Shown: positions 23,517 through 35,342 of the stretch, in pieces
Layout of the letters: each line of letters begins with the position of its first letter
How positions within the stretch are numbered: the first letter of the stretch is position 1
Assembly (NCBI GenBank): GCA_021234155.1
Contig: JAJEKV010000001.1
Coordinates: 25,779,189 to 25,843,188 of the forward strand
Source: Isoetes taiwanensis
Lineage: Eukaryota > Streptophyta > Lycopodiopsida > Isoetales > Isoetaceae
Direction: 5' to 3'
Length of the DNA: 64,000 nt
Notes under the pieces: model-generated
Database searches by the model: none
What the model was told of the DNA's origin: nothing
Seen by the model: only the letters and a program-made list of their open reading frames with translations
Program-made: the position numbers and the translations under genes

Positions 23517-26070
23517 AATCAACATATTCATAGCATAAATTCTTGCCAAATGCCTCATTTACTCCATTTTTTTTTGCTTTGTGGCTCCATTAGCTCATTT
23601 GTCCTATCATGCTTCCGCCTATTTACCTCTCTATGTTTCTTTTTTCCATGGTTCATTTGTACCTTTGTATAACACTAATATAGGTTTTTTGATTCTATAT
23701 ATTTTTATTTGTTTGACCTGTTCTTTCTCGCCTTTGCTAACTCTTTGCTATCGTTTTGTTTCTTCAATAATTACATTAGTGTCTATTGTTTTACTTTCTT
23801 CCATAGTTACATTAGTGTCTATTGTTTTACAATATCACATGTTCGTCGATATCCAAGAGAACTCTTCAATCTACATAAGGAGATTGCTAATTTTTATCTA
23901 GGGCAGTCTCTTTTCCTTTTTTCTCTCCTCACACAACCCTTTGTTTCGGAATTGCAATCTGACTACATAAAACATTGGCCAAAGGCCAAAACAAAAGTCC
24001 CAAGACCTTTTCCCACGCCAGCACGCTCATCCTCTGATACTCGTTCTCCAATACCGATATCAAGCTGAATCCTCCCTGTATATAACACGCTCATCCTCCG
24101 ATACTCGTTCTCCAATACCATATCAGATTGAATATTAGTTGGACAAGATGGAACATGCTGAGGAGTTGGGCAAGATGGAACATGCCGAGGAGATGGAACT
24201 TGCCGAGGAGAGAAAGTTAAATAGGAAATACGCATTCGACATCTTCAACTCGACAAGAAAGGGCGAATCTTTCTCAAGTCCACTGCAAGAGGTTCTACAA
24301 CATCATGATGATCTGCTGAGTAGTAAAATCCCTATTATAACATATTTAATAAAATTTGGACTTATTCAAATCTAATAGATATCCTTCAAGGATGCCATGA
24401 TAAGATTACATGTATTTTTAACTCTTGTTGATTTTTATAAAATTTTCAGATTAACTTCAGATAAAAAGTATAATAGCTATTAATGTTTAAAATTATTTTC
24501 TACACTAATTTTCACTTTAATCTGTTTAAAATTAAATCTTCATCTAAGATGAACTCTATATGATTAAAATATTATTATTTGTAAATGTTTAAAGAAAGTT
24601 TAGATGAAATATATCAAATTATTACGTTTATGTTTTAATTAAAAAAATTGAATAGTTTGATTTTAATTAATTTTCAATATATATTTTTCAATATTTGTTA
24701 TTAAAATATAAACTTTATATTTTAATTAATATGAATCTAACACTTTTTTTAAAGTATTTTTAAAGTACTAAGAGTTTGTAAATTGTGAAATTCTCATATA
24801 ATTTTAAGTCATTCACTTATCAAAACATTATATTTTATTTACAAATTACCTGATTGACAAATTTTTTGTTAAGAACTCGTTAAAAATTAAAATTTTATAT
24901 TCTCGAAATGTCTAACTCTAAATAGATTCACGTGAAAATTAGTTTAGAAAGCAATTTTTTATGTTTCTATAACAATTATACTTTAAATTTAAAGATAAAG
25001 TTATATAATTATATAAAGTTAAGTATCAAGAAAAATATAAAGTTAAGTATCTTAAAATAATACCCCAGTCTAATATATCTAAATAAGTCCAAGTTTTGTT
25101 GAATATGTCATTATTGTGGGCGTCTCGGTGCAGAAATCGGATTTGGACAAAGTATATCAGGTCGCCTCAGCACTGTTTCATTCAAAGGGCAATCCGAACA
25201 CAGGTAACGAAGCCAAGAGGGCGGATTTCATTCATCCATTTCTCTATTTTCCAGTTGCAGCTCACAACTGCCTAGACAAGATCAACAAACTCCGGCTGGA
25301 GAGGGAATATACTATCGAGAGTGGTTTAGCAGCTGGAGCTGTAGTGTTTGTTGTGGTGGATGCTCACTCGGTGCTGATCGTGGTGGAGGCTAAGCAGGAT
25401 AACTGGGATCTCGGTAGAGCGCAGGGAATGCTGGAGATGTACGTGTCCCGCATTGCAACAATGTGGATGCGGGATTTACTGAGTCTCACGCTGTCTACGG
25501 ATGTGTGTCCACGGGTCCCCAATGGGAGATTTTCAGCTACTCTACCGGGAAATAGACTTACCATGGCCACTATACTTCCCTCGATGTCGTCAACAAGGAT
25601 TCTGTAGATCAGGTTTTTGATGTTTCCAAGGTGGAGGCGTTCTTGGGGATCATCAATGCTCTTTTGGACAATGCCCTTCGAAAGATGAAGCATGCTTCAA
25701 CTTCCTCTAGTTAGAAAAGTTTTTAGTGGCGACTTTTTGTGTCTTACTTTTCTTTCATTATGCTATAATACTATACTTCAAGTGGCAAGCTCCAATTTGA
25801 TGCATTGTACAACATTTTTTTACTCCGTCGGTAACAGTGCAAGGGCTGTAATTTGTTACAATATATCTGATTTATTACAATATATCTGATCTGTTTAACT
25901 TTGGTTGCATGACTGCATCTAGATATTTCTGTATTAGCATGACAGCACGGATTACATTAACTTGAGGATAGCAGAAATATTTGATAGTTCTGACAAATGA
26001 TTTGAAAACTAAATGTTTGAATTCCCTCATTATGATGCTGTTGAGATGACTAACTAACTAGTTGCAACCG
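23517..26070 (+). repeat. Tandem duplication, unit B
   Basis: Second unit of the head-to-tail duplication. The 24282-24868 segment unique to B is AT-rich, with stretches of ATTTTAATTAATTTTC. The junction with A is at about 23514 (GAGCA, then AAATCAACATATTC). Confidence 0.8.
24148..25714 (+). pseudogene. PD-(D/E)XK nuclease-like gene, copy B, frameshifted
   Basis: Exon 1 (from 24148) continues past copy A's deletion: FNSTRKGESFSSPLQEVLQ, HHDDLLSS, then a possible GTAAAA donor at about 24320. Exon 2 (25134-25714) keeps VFVVVDAHSVLIVVEAKQDN and GMLEMYVSRIATMW. A small indel then puts the conserved C-terminal part (VYGCVST type) out of frame. Both copies are thus damaged at nearly the same place but by different changes. 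Exon 1 upstream context is shared with copy A. Confidence 0.5.
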
Positions 26071-26520
26071 AGCAATTCCAGACTGAAATTCCAAACAGTG
26101 TCATTGCAAAATAGGGGTCCTGTTTGTACTTCCAAAGTTTTTGTTTAACTTTGGTTGCATGACTGCATCTAGATGTTTCTGTATTAGCCTGATAGCACAA
26201 ATTACATTAACCTGAGAATAGAAGAAATATTTGATAATTATGACAAATGATTTGGTAACTAAATTATTTGAATTCCCTCAGTTATGACACGGTTGAGATG
26301 ACTAACTAACTAGTTGCAACTGAGACAATCCCAGCTGAAATTCCAAACAGTGTCATTGCAAAATAGGATCCTGTTTGCACCTAGATATTTCTGTATTAGC
26401 ATGGCATCACGGATTACGTTAACCTGAGGATAGCAGAAATATTTGATAGTTCTGACAAATAATTTGGAAACTAATTTGTTCGAATTCCCTCAGTTATGAC
26501 ACTGTTGAGAATGAGATGAC
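25893..26520. repeat. ~250-bp direct repeats downstream of the duplication
   Basis: The block GTTTAACTTTGGTTGCATGA ... GATGACTAACTAACTAG recurs at 25893 and 26143 (period 250 bp) and again, partially, from about 26385. A further copy is at 23335 in unit A. Confidence 0.75.
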
Positions 26521-27180
26521 TATTGCCGTGAGCGCAATTTCTGTTTTGCTATAAGGAATACTGGCCATGTGAGACCATGTTTCTTGTCTTGTATGCATTC
26601 ATTTAACGCCTTTGCTACACTGCATGCCTGCATATTTAGACGCCTTATCTCAGCTGAAGCTTCTACAATCCGGCAAGTACCTGCGCCAATAGCCATTGCT
26701 TTGGCACGTAGCTATCTTTCTTCCATTGCTACGTAGCCATTTTTCGTTTGATGGTGGTCTAAGATCTTCTTTCACGACAATGTCTTTTTTATCACAATGG
26801 CCGGTGCAAAATAAACTTCCAGGCACCATGTTACTATTAGCTCACAAATAGCTTCAGCGGTCTACAGGCTCTCTGTTAAATGTATTTATGTTATGCTGGT
26901 GAATCTGGCACTTTCGTGATGCCTACTAGTTCAGAGTTGCATTGGATTTCCAATGGATCGTTGCAAAGTTTGTAGCCAAAATAAGCTCAAGGATACATGT
27001 GGTCTGCAGAGCTGATTGGTGGGCCAAAATGTTCCATGGTTACTAACCTAGTCATTTTCATGTCTGAAGACATGGGAAATAAGGGAAGTACGAAATTAAA
27101 AAATAATGTTCGGAGCATCGGTCCTCTAATTATTAAGTCTTTCGGCCACAGCCTTAATTGAATTAATTCAGTCGCTAAAA
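26521..27180. other. 5' flank of the BOR1-like pseudogene; no gene
   Basis: No frame with recognisable content. It may include the former promoter of the transporter gene. Confidence 0.35.
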
Positions 27181-29761
27181 ATGGAGGAAACTTTTGTCCC
27201 CTTTGAATGCTAACAACATTAAGGGACGAGTAAAATGCTACAAACATGATTGGCTTGGTGGTCTGAACGCTGGATTCAGGTCCGTCTCTTTGCCCTCTAT
27301 GTTTGAAGCATGCACATTGATATAATGCAATTGCATGACAGTAACTCTTGGGTGTGAGATGTCTAAGCATTGTGGAATTATTGCAGAATCTTTGCTCCAG
27401 CAACCTATACATTTTTTGCTTTAGCTATTTCAGTCATTTCCTCGTGACGCAAGTGAGTCTTTATGGATTTTAATCATAGTAATTTTGCTGAGACTTTAAT
27501 TATTAATATCGTTTTCATGCAGATGGAATATCAACTGCTGTCCAAACACTGGTTTCCACTTCTTTGTGTGGGATTTTGCACTCACATATTGGAGGCGAAC
27601 CCCTACAACTAGTCCTCAATATTGCAGAACCAACTGTCATCATGTACACTTTCATGTACAATCTTGCGAAAAACAGGGATGATTTGGGGCCTCGGCTATT
27701 CTTGCCCTGGACAGGATGGTAAGGCACCAGTTCCATTGATGCAGATAGCTTCCTCCCTGCATTCAAATGAAAATGCAAATATGGAGACCGAGTGTTTATG
27801 TTTTAAACTTACCATGTTGCCCCTAAATGTAAATTTGAAATATATAGGGTATTTTGGTAATAACCAACTAGTAGGGGCATTTTGCCTTGAATATAATGTT
27901 GCTCATACAGGGGCATTTTGGTAATAACCAAAACGAGTAGAGGCATTTTGGTAGTTCGCTTGAATATAATGTTGCTCACTTTGGATTTGCAGGGTCTATC
28001 TGGGTTTCCTTCTTGCTCTTACTTGGTGCATGCTCCATTATCAACAGATTCACTAGAATTGCAGGTGAGCTATTTGGAATGCTGATTGCAGTCCTGTTTA
28101 TGCAACAAGCCATCAAGGTAATCCTCAAGGTAGTCAAAGCTTTTTTAAATCCTTCTAACTGTAACATCTAAGTCTACGCAAGGAGTAATTAGGGAATTCT
28201 GCTTTCCCATGAGAGATGATCCAAACCTAGAACAATTTAGTACTCCATGGCGGTTTGTCAATGGCATCTTTGGAATTGTGCTTTCCTTTGGTCTCCTTCT
28301 AACAGCACTGAGAACCCGAAGTGGGAGGTCGTGGTGTTATGGGTCAGGTTGGCATGTGGCCTGCCTTATATCTTTTTTATCTTCTTGTGAGCTCACTCAA
28401 ATCTTTTGTAGCATGGGTGCATGGCTTTATCGCGGATTATGGAGTAGCCTTAATGGTTCTAGTTTGGACTGCTATTTCCTATGGACTGGCAGGAACTGCT
28501 CCTAATGGCATTCCACGGCGTCTTTACAGTCCCAATCCGTGGCAACACTGTGCACTTCAAAGCTGGACTGTAATTAAGGTATTATGATAACTGCAAAATG
28601 ATATTCATTCCACATCACCTATTATATATCCTGTAATGTTGAGGGTTCCACTTGACCACATTCTGTGATTATTTGTAAAGTTATTTTTCTATTTGCAATT
28701 CTAATCAAGTAAAATTTTTTGAAGATTTTTCTCTGCAACTTGCTGTACTAGCATTTTAACGACGCAATTTTGCAGGAAATGCGTGAAATATTCTATATTT
28801 TTGGAACCTTCATTCCCGCTACAATGATTGCAGTCCTGTATTACTTCGACCACAGTGTGGCTTCTCCGCTTGCTAAATAGAAGGAGTTCAGTTTACGTAA
28901 ATGAAGGAGTTCAATTTACGTAAATCATCTTCTTACCATTACGATCTACTTGTTCTCGGTTTCATGGTATGCATGTTCCTCTAATTCACATGCAATATAG
29001 CTTTACTTTCAGTCGTTCCACCTCAGATTACATAATCATGATCATTACATGTTAAATTTGCTGACGTCATTATCTCCTAAAATACTTGTTCATTGTTCTG
29101 CCTACATAAAGTATCTCGTCATATATTTAGGTCATATTTTGCGGACTTTTGGGATTGCCACCTTCAAATGGTGTCCTACCTCGGTTGCCTATGCATACCG
29201 AAAGCCTCACAACGTTGAAACATCAGGTAACAACAACCCATAAACTTCTAGCCATCTATCACTCCCTCATCATATCTCACTTTTATGTGATTTCATTTCA
29301 GATTATTCGAAAGAAGTTACTAAAGAAGGCTAAACAAAACATTGATGAAAATGCCACACTAGATGAACTTTACGGAAGCTTGCAGGAGACCTACCAATAA
29401 TTGCAATCACCCTTTGTGTCCCAACCATCATCATCTCATGTAAAAGCCATATACTTTTGTTTGTGAGATTGATAGTTGCATCTGTAACTATGTTCTATAT
29501 GCAGGGATTAAAGGAACTTCGCTGTGAAATAAATCAACCCTCATCAAACCCCATAACTGCTAATCTCCCAGTTGATGGGACTGTGTTTGACCCAGAAAAG
29601 GACATAGATGACACTCCCTGTTGGAGTCAAAGAACAAAGGGTGAGCCACCTTTTGCAATCCTTAATGGTTGGCGGATGTGTAGCTGCAATGCCAGTATTA
29701 AAAAAATACCGACCTCTGTTTTATGGGGCTACTTTGCATTTATGGCTGCGCCAGCACCATA
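27181..29761 (+). pseudogene. BOR1-like boron (borate) transporter pseudogene, introns retained, C-terminus lost
   Basis: BOR proteins are SLC4-like plasma-membrane exporters that load borate into the xylem. Exons can be followed at about 27181-27279 (MEETFVPF; GRVKCYKHDWLGGLNAGF), 27387-27452 (APATYTFFALAISVIS), 27523-27718 ([40 protein letters not shown]), 27993-28117 ([20 protein letters not shown]), 28180-28347, 28412-28578 (YGVALMVLVWTAISYGLAGT; GIPRRLYSPNPW), 28776-28966 ([20 protein letters not shown]), 29131-29226 (LGLPPSNGVLPRLPMHTESL), 29302-29391 and 29505-29761. Breaks: a frameshift after VPF, TGA near 27445, a 22-bp tandem duplication with TAG at about 28878-28922, and frameshifts at about 29610 and 29700. 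The last ~100 residues are absent. Splice sites are mostly intact, so it arose by DNA duplication, not retroposition. Confidence 0.88.
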
Positions 29762-29835
29762 GCCCTGGCGGAGGGAAGAAGAATTCTTGCTCATGTAGTC
29801 TTGCAGTTAGATTTAGTTTTGTGAACTGCACTTGT

Positions 29836-30450
29836 TAAGATGTATGGAAGATGTGAAAATGTAGATGAGGCATGGTTAGTGTTTGTCAGTCCACCTGTAG
29901 AGGATTTAGTCTTATGGACTGCCATGCTTGCAGCATATGCACACTGTGGTTTGTTGGAGGATGCAATGACAATATTTGAAATGTTCCTTGAATGAGATGT
30001 AGTTTGCTGGAGTGCTATGATAGGTGCACATGCACAGCATGGATGCGCAATGGATGCTCTTCACCTCTTCCACCAGATGCAGTTGCATGGTTTGTCTCCA
30101 AACAAGATGGCCTTTATCAATATTCTCAATGCGCATGCTAGCCTGGATGAGGGCAGATGGATCTATGGGCAAATATATGAAAATAAATTTGACGGGGATA
30201 TTGTTGTTGATAATACACTTGTTAATATGTATGGCAAATGTGGAAGTATCATCGACACACGAAATGTCTTCAATGGAATGTGGAATCGAGATGTGATTTC
30301 ATGGACTACCATTATTGAAGCATATGCACAGCATGGTTATGGCAGGGAGTCCTTGGAACTTTTTCAAAACATGCAACAAGAAGGGTTTGTGCCTAACAAC
30401 ATTCTCCTTGAAAGTATTCTTTCTGCATGCAGCTATGCGTTCTGCATGGC
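29836..30450 (+). pseudogene. PPR (PLS-type) gene fragment
   Basis: The frame reads KMYGRCENVDEAWLVF, LVLWTAMLAAYAHCGLLEDA, DVVCWSAMIGAHAQHG, LVNMYGKCGSIIDTRNVF, RDVISWTTIIEAYAQHGYGR and ESLELFQNMQQEGFVPNN. That is about four PPR motifs of the P-L-S kind found in organelle RNA-editing factors. A TGA at about 29995 (LE*DVV) breaks it, and it has neither a start nor an E/DYW end. It begins 75 bp after the truncated BOR1-like exon, so the two fragments were probably joined by rearrangement. Confidence 0.85.
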
Positions 30451-30956
30451 CATTTGGATTTGCTCTAAGGATGTTCCACACATATGAAATGTTGATGGCA
30501 AAAAGCCCCCATCATCTACTTGTATTTGCAGATGCAGGTCAAATTGATTACCTGTGCAAAAAAACCCCAAATTGTTACAAGCACTGAGACCTAATCCAAT
30601 TCCAAGACCAGCAGGGCGGACAAACGCACCAGAAGAGGCTGCATTTCAGCCAGTTTCGGACTATCAGAGGGTGCCCGGAGCACTGGCAACCGCAAAAGGG
30701 TAGAGCATCTGATGAGCCGCTGCTTACTATGCTTACTCTGCAAAGCATTACTTAGCCTCGTGCTAGTTTACAAAGAAGCATTGTTTAGCTGCATGCGAGA
30801 GTGAATAGAAGCTGGGTGTGGGTGTAGAAGGCTAGGGCGACGAAAGAAGACGGAGACGAAGGAATGAATTACTTGGATGTTTAAAATATTCCTGATCGTT
30901 GGATTGAAAAATATGAAATTCGACGGCATGCAATTATTTTGGCTTATATGGCATGG

Positions 30957-31092
30957 CACGTGGACACTATAATGTTATTGCTTTGCAAAGGACCTTTCCC
31001 TAGAATTGGAGCAAACGTTGCAGCTCGGGTTAAGCAACCTGCTAAATATTCAAAAAGCAAATGAAGGGCGGAGTGCTTTAGGATGCCACGTG
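30957..31092 (+). promoter_or_regulatory. Two G-box (CACGTG) sites upstream of the peroxidase
   Basis: CACGTG occurs at 30957-30962 and 31087-31092, 204 and 74 bp before the peroxidase ATG. G-boxes bind plant bZIP and bHLH factors and often mark stress or ABA response. No clear TATA box was found closer than TATAATG at about 30969. Confidence 0.4.
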
Positions 31093-31160
31093 GGAAGGTG
31101 TAATTCCGAGGAAGCGAGCTGACAGGGCAAAAGCTTTGAGCAGGGTGTGGAGCTCCGGCG

Positions 31161-32529
31161 ATGGCGATGGCGATGGCGTCACCATATTCTTCAGTAATAG
31201 TAATAACAGTGGTATGTGCAATTGCAGCCACAGCCAACACACAAGTACACGCACAGCAGCTGAGCCACGGATTCTACAATGCCTCTTGCCCTGGGGCTGA
31301 ACGGGTGGTCGCCGGCGTAATCCGGGCATCCGCTGCAGTCGATCTCTTCCTTCCGCCCAAGCTGCTCCGTCTCTTCTTCCACGATTGCTTCCTTCACGTA
31401 CTTATTCAAATTCTAAAACACCCATTTCGATCACATCTTCTAAGGGAATTTTTTTGCTCAGGGCTGCGACGGATCCATCCTCATCGATTCTACTCCAAAC
31501 AACCCCGCCGAGAAATCTGATCCCGCCAATCTTTCGGTGGACGGCTATGGCGCCATCGACTCGGCCAAGACTGTTCTCGAGAGCCTCTGCCCTGGCATTG
31601 TTTCTTGTGCTGACATCGTCGCTCTTGCTGCTAGGGATTCCGTCGTTATGGTACGTAACCTTATTTCTCGCTGATTTTTTTTCCAATTGGGTTGTGCTTA
31701 GTCGTTTGATAAATTTGGTTGTTTTGCCAACTGAGTATTAATACTGATAATCTTCATGAATTGGGTTGTGCATTCTGTTTTATTTTGATGAAAATGCGTG
31801 AATCTGGCGCTGGTTTTCATTATAATCTTGTCGGTTTTCACGCATTAATCTGTTACAGTTCTACTTCTACCTTTCCAGATGGGCGGGCCTTCCTTTAGCA
31901 TCCCAACCGGGCGCAGAGATGGATTGTTATCAAACGCAAGCAGTGTCCGAGCAAATGTGCCTGATACAACCTTCAACCTGGACCAATTGCTGCAAAATTT
32001 TGGATCTAAAGGCCTCTCCATGAACGATCTCATTATCCTATCAGGTTCGGCCCAAATTCAATTTCAAACCCAATAACAATTCACTTCTAGGCATTTACAA
32101 TACCCAGTTATATTTACAGGCGCGCACACGATCGGCCGAGCGCATTGCACAGCATTCAACGACAGATTTAAATTTAGCAGCAATGGCACAACCTTTGCAG
32201 ACGAATCTCTCAACCCAAATCTGGCAAGAACTCTGCTGCAGGCCTGCCCACAAAATTTTAATCCTTCGACGACTGTTTTCAACGATCTCAACACCGCTGT
32301 TACATTTGATAATGCTTACTATCAGAATCTGCAGCAGGGCATGGGCCTCTTTGCTTCCGATCAGATCCTTTTTAGGGATAGCAGAAGCCGTGCATTCGTC
32401 ACCAAATTAGCACAAAATCAAACTTTTTTCTTCTCTGCTTGGCAGCAATCCATGCTTAAACTTGGACGTACTGAAGTTAAGACTGGAAATCAAGGCGAAA
32501 TCAGAAAGCATTGCAGGGCTGTGAATTGA
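31161..32529 (+). CDS. Class III (secretory) peroxidase, complete, four exons
   Basis: Haem peroxidase of the plant secretory pathway; oxidises phenolics with H2O2 in cell wall or vacuole. Exons 31161-31397, 31462-31650, 31879-32044 and 32120-32529 join in phase to 333 residues, with GT-AG introns in the three classical positions of the family. Residues 1-31 form a signal peptide ([18 protein letters not shown]) ending near [11 protein letters not shown]. The distal site is [21 protein letters not shown] gives the calcium and distal loop; [15 protein letters not shown] is conserved; the proximal haem ligand lies in [10 protein letters not shown]. Eight cysteines are present at the expected places (SCPG, DCF, GCDG, LCPG, SCAD, AHC, ACPQ, KHC). 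No defect is visible. The first ATG (GGCGATGGCG) is used; two more ATGs follow within six codons. Confidence 0.95.
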
Positions 32530-33360
32530 ATTGTGATTATTAATTCTTGTTAGTTGTTACATCTTTTGTAACTTCTTGTAAATAACGTGCTGCATTAAAG
32601 ATGACGAAGCCTTTTTTGTCTGCTACCAGAAATAAGGCTACGAGGCATGATTCTGTTGTGGCCAATTTTGTTTTCTTCCCCATTGAAGACTGTTTCATTT
32701 GAAGAGGGTTAAATTAATTCGTAACTGGAAAGTGGATCCCGAAGACATAAAAGGTGTGCCAAAATACTATAATGGCATTGGCAACTTAAGTTGCATCCAC
32801 GGCAACTTAAGTTGCTACCAGCAATTCAGACCTCTTGCCCAACCACGCTATGCTACGTCGCAATAATTCTAAACAAAAATGTTAAGTTTCGAAACTAGAT
32901 TTTTACTCCACGTTCCAACGTTTTACTTTGGCTGTTTTACTCTACGTTTTTGAAGATTCTAGCAGAAATTTTCCCCTGAATTGCAAGTAACTGAACTTCA
33001 CGTTTCAAGATTTTCCTTCTACTTGCAATTCTATTGTGTGACGTGCCACCAAAATTCCACCAAAATTGCAACAAAAAGGAAGTTCTTGTTTACGTGCTGA
33101 AGACTGGAAGTTAAAAGCCGCCGGAAGTCCAGAACATCAAGTAAAATACAAAGCAAGAAACTAGTTACATTCAGAAGATTGTCCATGTGTCGCCATCTGA
33201 TTGGCTATGAGGGCAGAATTGCTCCTACCCAAACTTTACTTACTAGGGTAACACTTTCTTGTATACAATAATGTTCCTATTCTAATGTGGAAGGCCTGCG
33301 GATGTGTGTCACCGTGCAAGCATGCCTTACACGCCAAAATGTTGCCTATTTGGTGAGAGA
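32530..33360. other. Peroxidase 3' flank; short palindromes only
   Basis: The 14-bp palindrome GCAACTTAAGTTGC occurs twice, at 32781-32794 and 32802-32815. AATAAGG near 32629 could serve as a polyadenylation signal. No gene is seen. Confidence 0.4.
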
Positions 33361-35020
33361 CTCATCTAAAGGGGGAAAACTGGCCAATTATAGATAGGCA
33401 TATCATTCATTACAGCAGTGTACAAACGTTTTTTGAAAGATATCTAAGGGGGTAGTCGACCACACCAATTTGATCTGACTAACCATTAATAATAAAGGGA
33501 ACCTGCCATAGGAACAATCCAGACCCCTTTAAGACGACGTAAAATAAGAAAGGCAAATAGGAGCCAACGTGCGAAAGTTTATCACCGGGATGAAAAATCC
33601 TGCCCTTTTGGGTTTTCGAGGAAAACCCTAATGATAAATTGTCGCACCATGGCTCCAAATGAAAAGCCCGGGTCGTCAAAGTTGATATCGTTGATGAAAA
33701 AGTCAAGGAAACACAAGATGGAGGTCGCACACTAAACGATTCATCTCGAACTCAATGGGAGAGTCGTTAAAAGAAATAAATAGCCATGATCACCTGAAAA
33801 CAGAAGATAAAAGAAAACAAACAAACTGCATTAGATGTTAGAGAAGTAACTTAACAAAATCAGAATTCACAGTTGGATGAGATGACCTAAAACGAAACAA
33901 CGTAAACAGAAGCAATTAACTCAAAAATATAAGCCATCACGCCGGCTCGGCGAAGCCCCCCCAGGGGACAAGTTCATAACAAATCACAATCCTTCACTTA
34001 TAGAAGGGGCTGGTCATGCGAGCCACGCGACATAGCATCATATCTCAAAACAATATAACCTCAAATACAGAGGGGTTGTTCACGTGTGTAACGCGACAAA
34101 TGACAAATATTTCAAGAAAAAAGGGATGATCAGAATCACAAATAAAAATGAAAAAGCATGACTGTAAACAACCGAGGGTGGGTAGGGAGGGAACTAAGAC
34201 CTGACAACTGCTGTGAGAAGACGTCGATGAGGAAGAAGGAACCCAAATAAGATATAAATAGACTCGTCTCTCCCCAAAATGACGATCTAACGGTGTCGAA
34301 TCGCATGCATTTTGGTGAGAGACTCGTCTAAAGGGGGAAAACCGACCGATCAAAAGAGAACTTCCATTTCAAAGCCTACGGTGATGAGACAGGGATATCA
34401 AGTCAGTATTGGCACGGAAGGAAGATGGTGTAGAACAATAGGTATGGTGGATCTAGAAAGGGAGAAAAGAAGAGTGAAATACATTAAGGAAAGGGAATAA
34501 AGACAACAATTCATTATAAAAAATGCTAAAAAAGTCAACACTAGGCTTAGGTTCTACCAATATAAGTTCCGAGCAAAACCAAGTTTTGAGGTGTTACTAA
34601 CATAATAGACTATAACAATTTAAGTAGACTATTTAAGGCGGCTTCGATAGTAAAGACCAACTAGTATAAACCATTAATAGTAAGAAACAATATCCAAATG
34701 TGGTGGTGTCAAGCATATATGGGTGAAAAATATCACGTTTACTATAGAAAAAACGTATAAACCAATAAAACACAATATCCTAAGTTGGTAACAAATGTCC
34801 ATGGCGCAAAAAAGACAAGATACATTGGAAAAATATATTCAAAAGAATAGAAACAAATGTATTCAAAATGAAAAGGAAAATAGAAACAAATATACTCGAA
34901 AAGAAAACATATTTGAAAGGAAATAGAAACAAATGTACTCAAAAGAAAATAAACTATGTCAACACATGAATTTGAATCCGTCACCACAAGTTAAAGAGCA
35001 TTGCATGCTAACCATGATAC
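33361..35020. other. Repeat-derived sequence, no gene
   Basis: GGTGAGAGACTCATCTAAAG with a purine run (AAAGGGGGAAAA) at about 33353 recurs at 34311, and a 130-bp block at 34186-34318 recurs at 36115. These look like pieces of LTR-type elements, but no coding part is recognisable. Confidence 0.35.
34186..34318 (+). repeat. ~130-bp direct repeat, copy 1 (copy 2 at 36115-36245)
   Basis: Both copies contain CTGTGAGAAG, AGAAGGAACCCAAATAAGAT with ATAAATAG (TATA-like), and GGTGTCGAATCGCATGCATT. They are 1.93 kb apart in the same orientation and about 93% alike by eye. They could be LTR remnants of a non-autonomous element. Confidence 0.65.
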
Positions 35021-35342
35021 GGGTAAAAGCATGCTACGGTGTACCACTTTTGGAACCCTCAAAAGTACCTACACTGGGTATTTTTAAAACTGGTACTTTC
35101 TGTTTTTTCTTTCCATTAAAATCGATCGAAATTTTTTGAATTGAAGGTCACTAACATGCCAATCTATAGTACTAGAGGATAGCAATACTATTAGAGACTA
35201 AAATAAATGAATTAACTCTCAAACTTATTATTTATTGTGGCATTTATGCAAGTTCCCAGTACCCAGTGTTGGGTACTTTTCTGGGTAGTTTCGCACTCCC
35301 TAAAAAGTACTTTAGATGGTACACCCTAGCATGCTTTCACCC
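35021..35342. mobile_element. MITE with ~30-bp terminal inverted repeats
   Basis: GGGTAAAAGCATGCTACGGT at the left and the complement of GGGTGAAAGCATGCTAGGGT at the right form terminal inverted repeats that extend to GTACCA. Secondary inverted pairing (CAAAAGTACC / GGGTACTTTT) extends inward. Length is 322 bp with no coding capacity. The flanks are ATAC on both sides, which could be a 4-bp duplication or TA plus two terminal bases. Confidence 0.7.

Noticed and set aside
33479-33730. 83-residue minus-strand frame considered as a gene
   Set aside because: It overlaps the structured motif shared with 13.2 kb, so it is more likely retroelement UTR.
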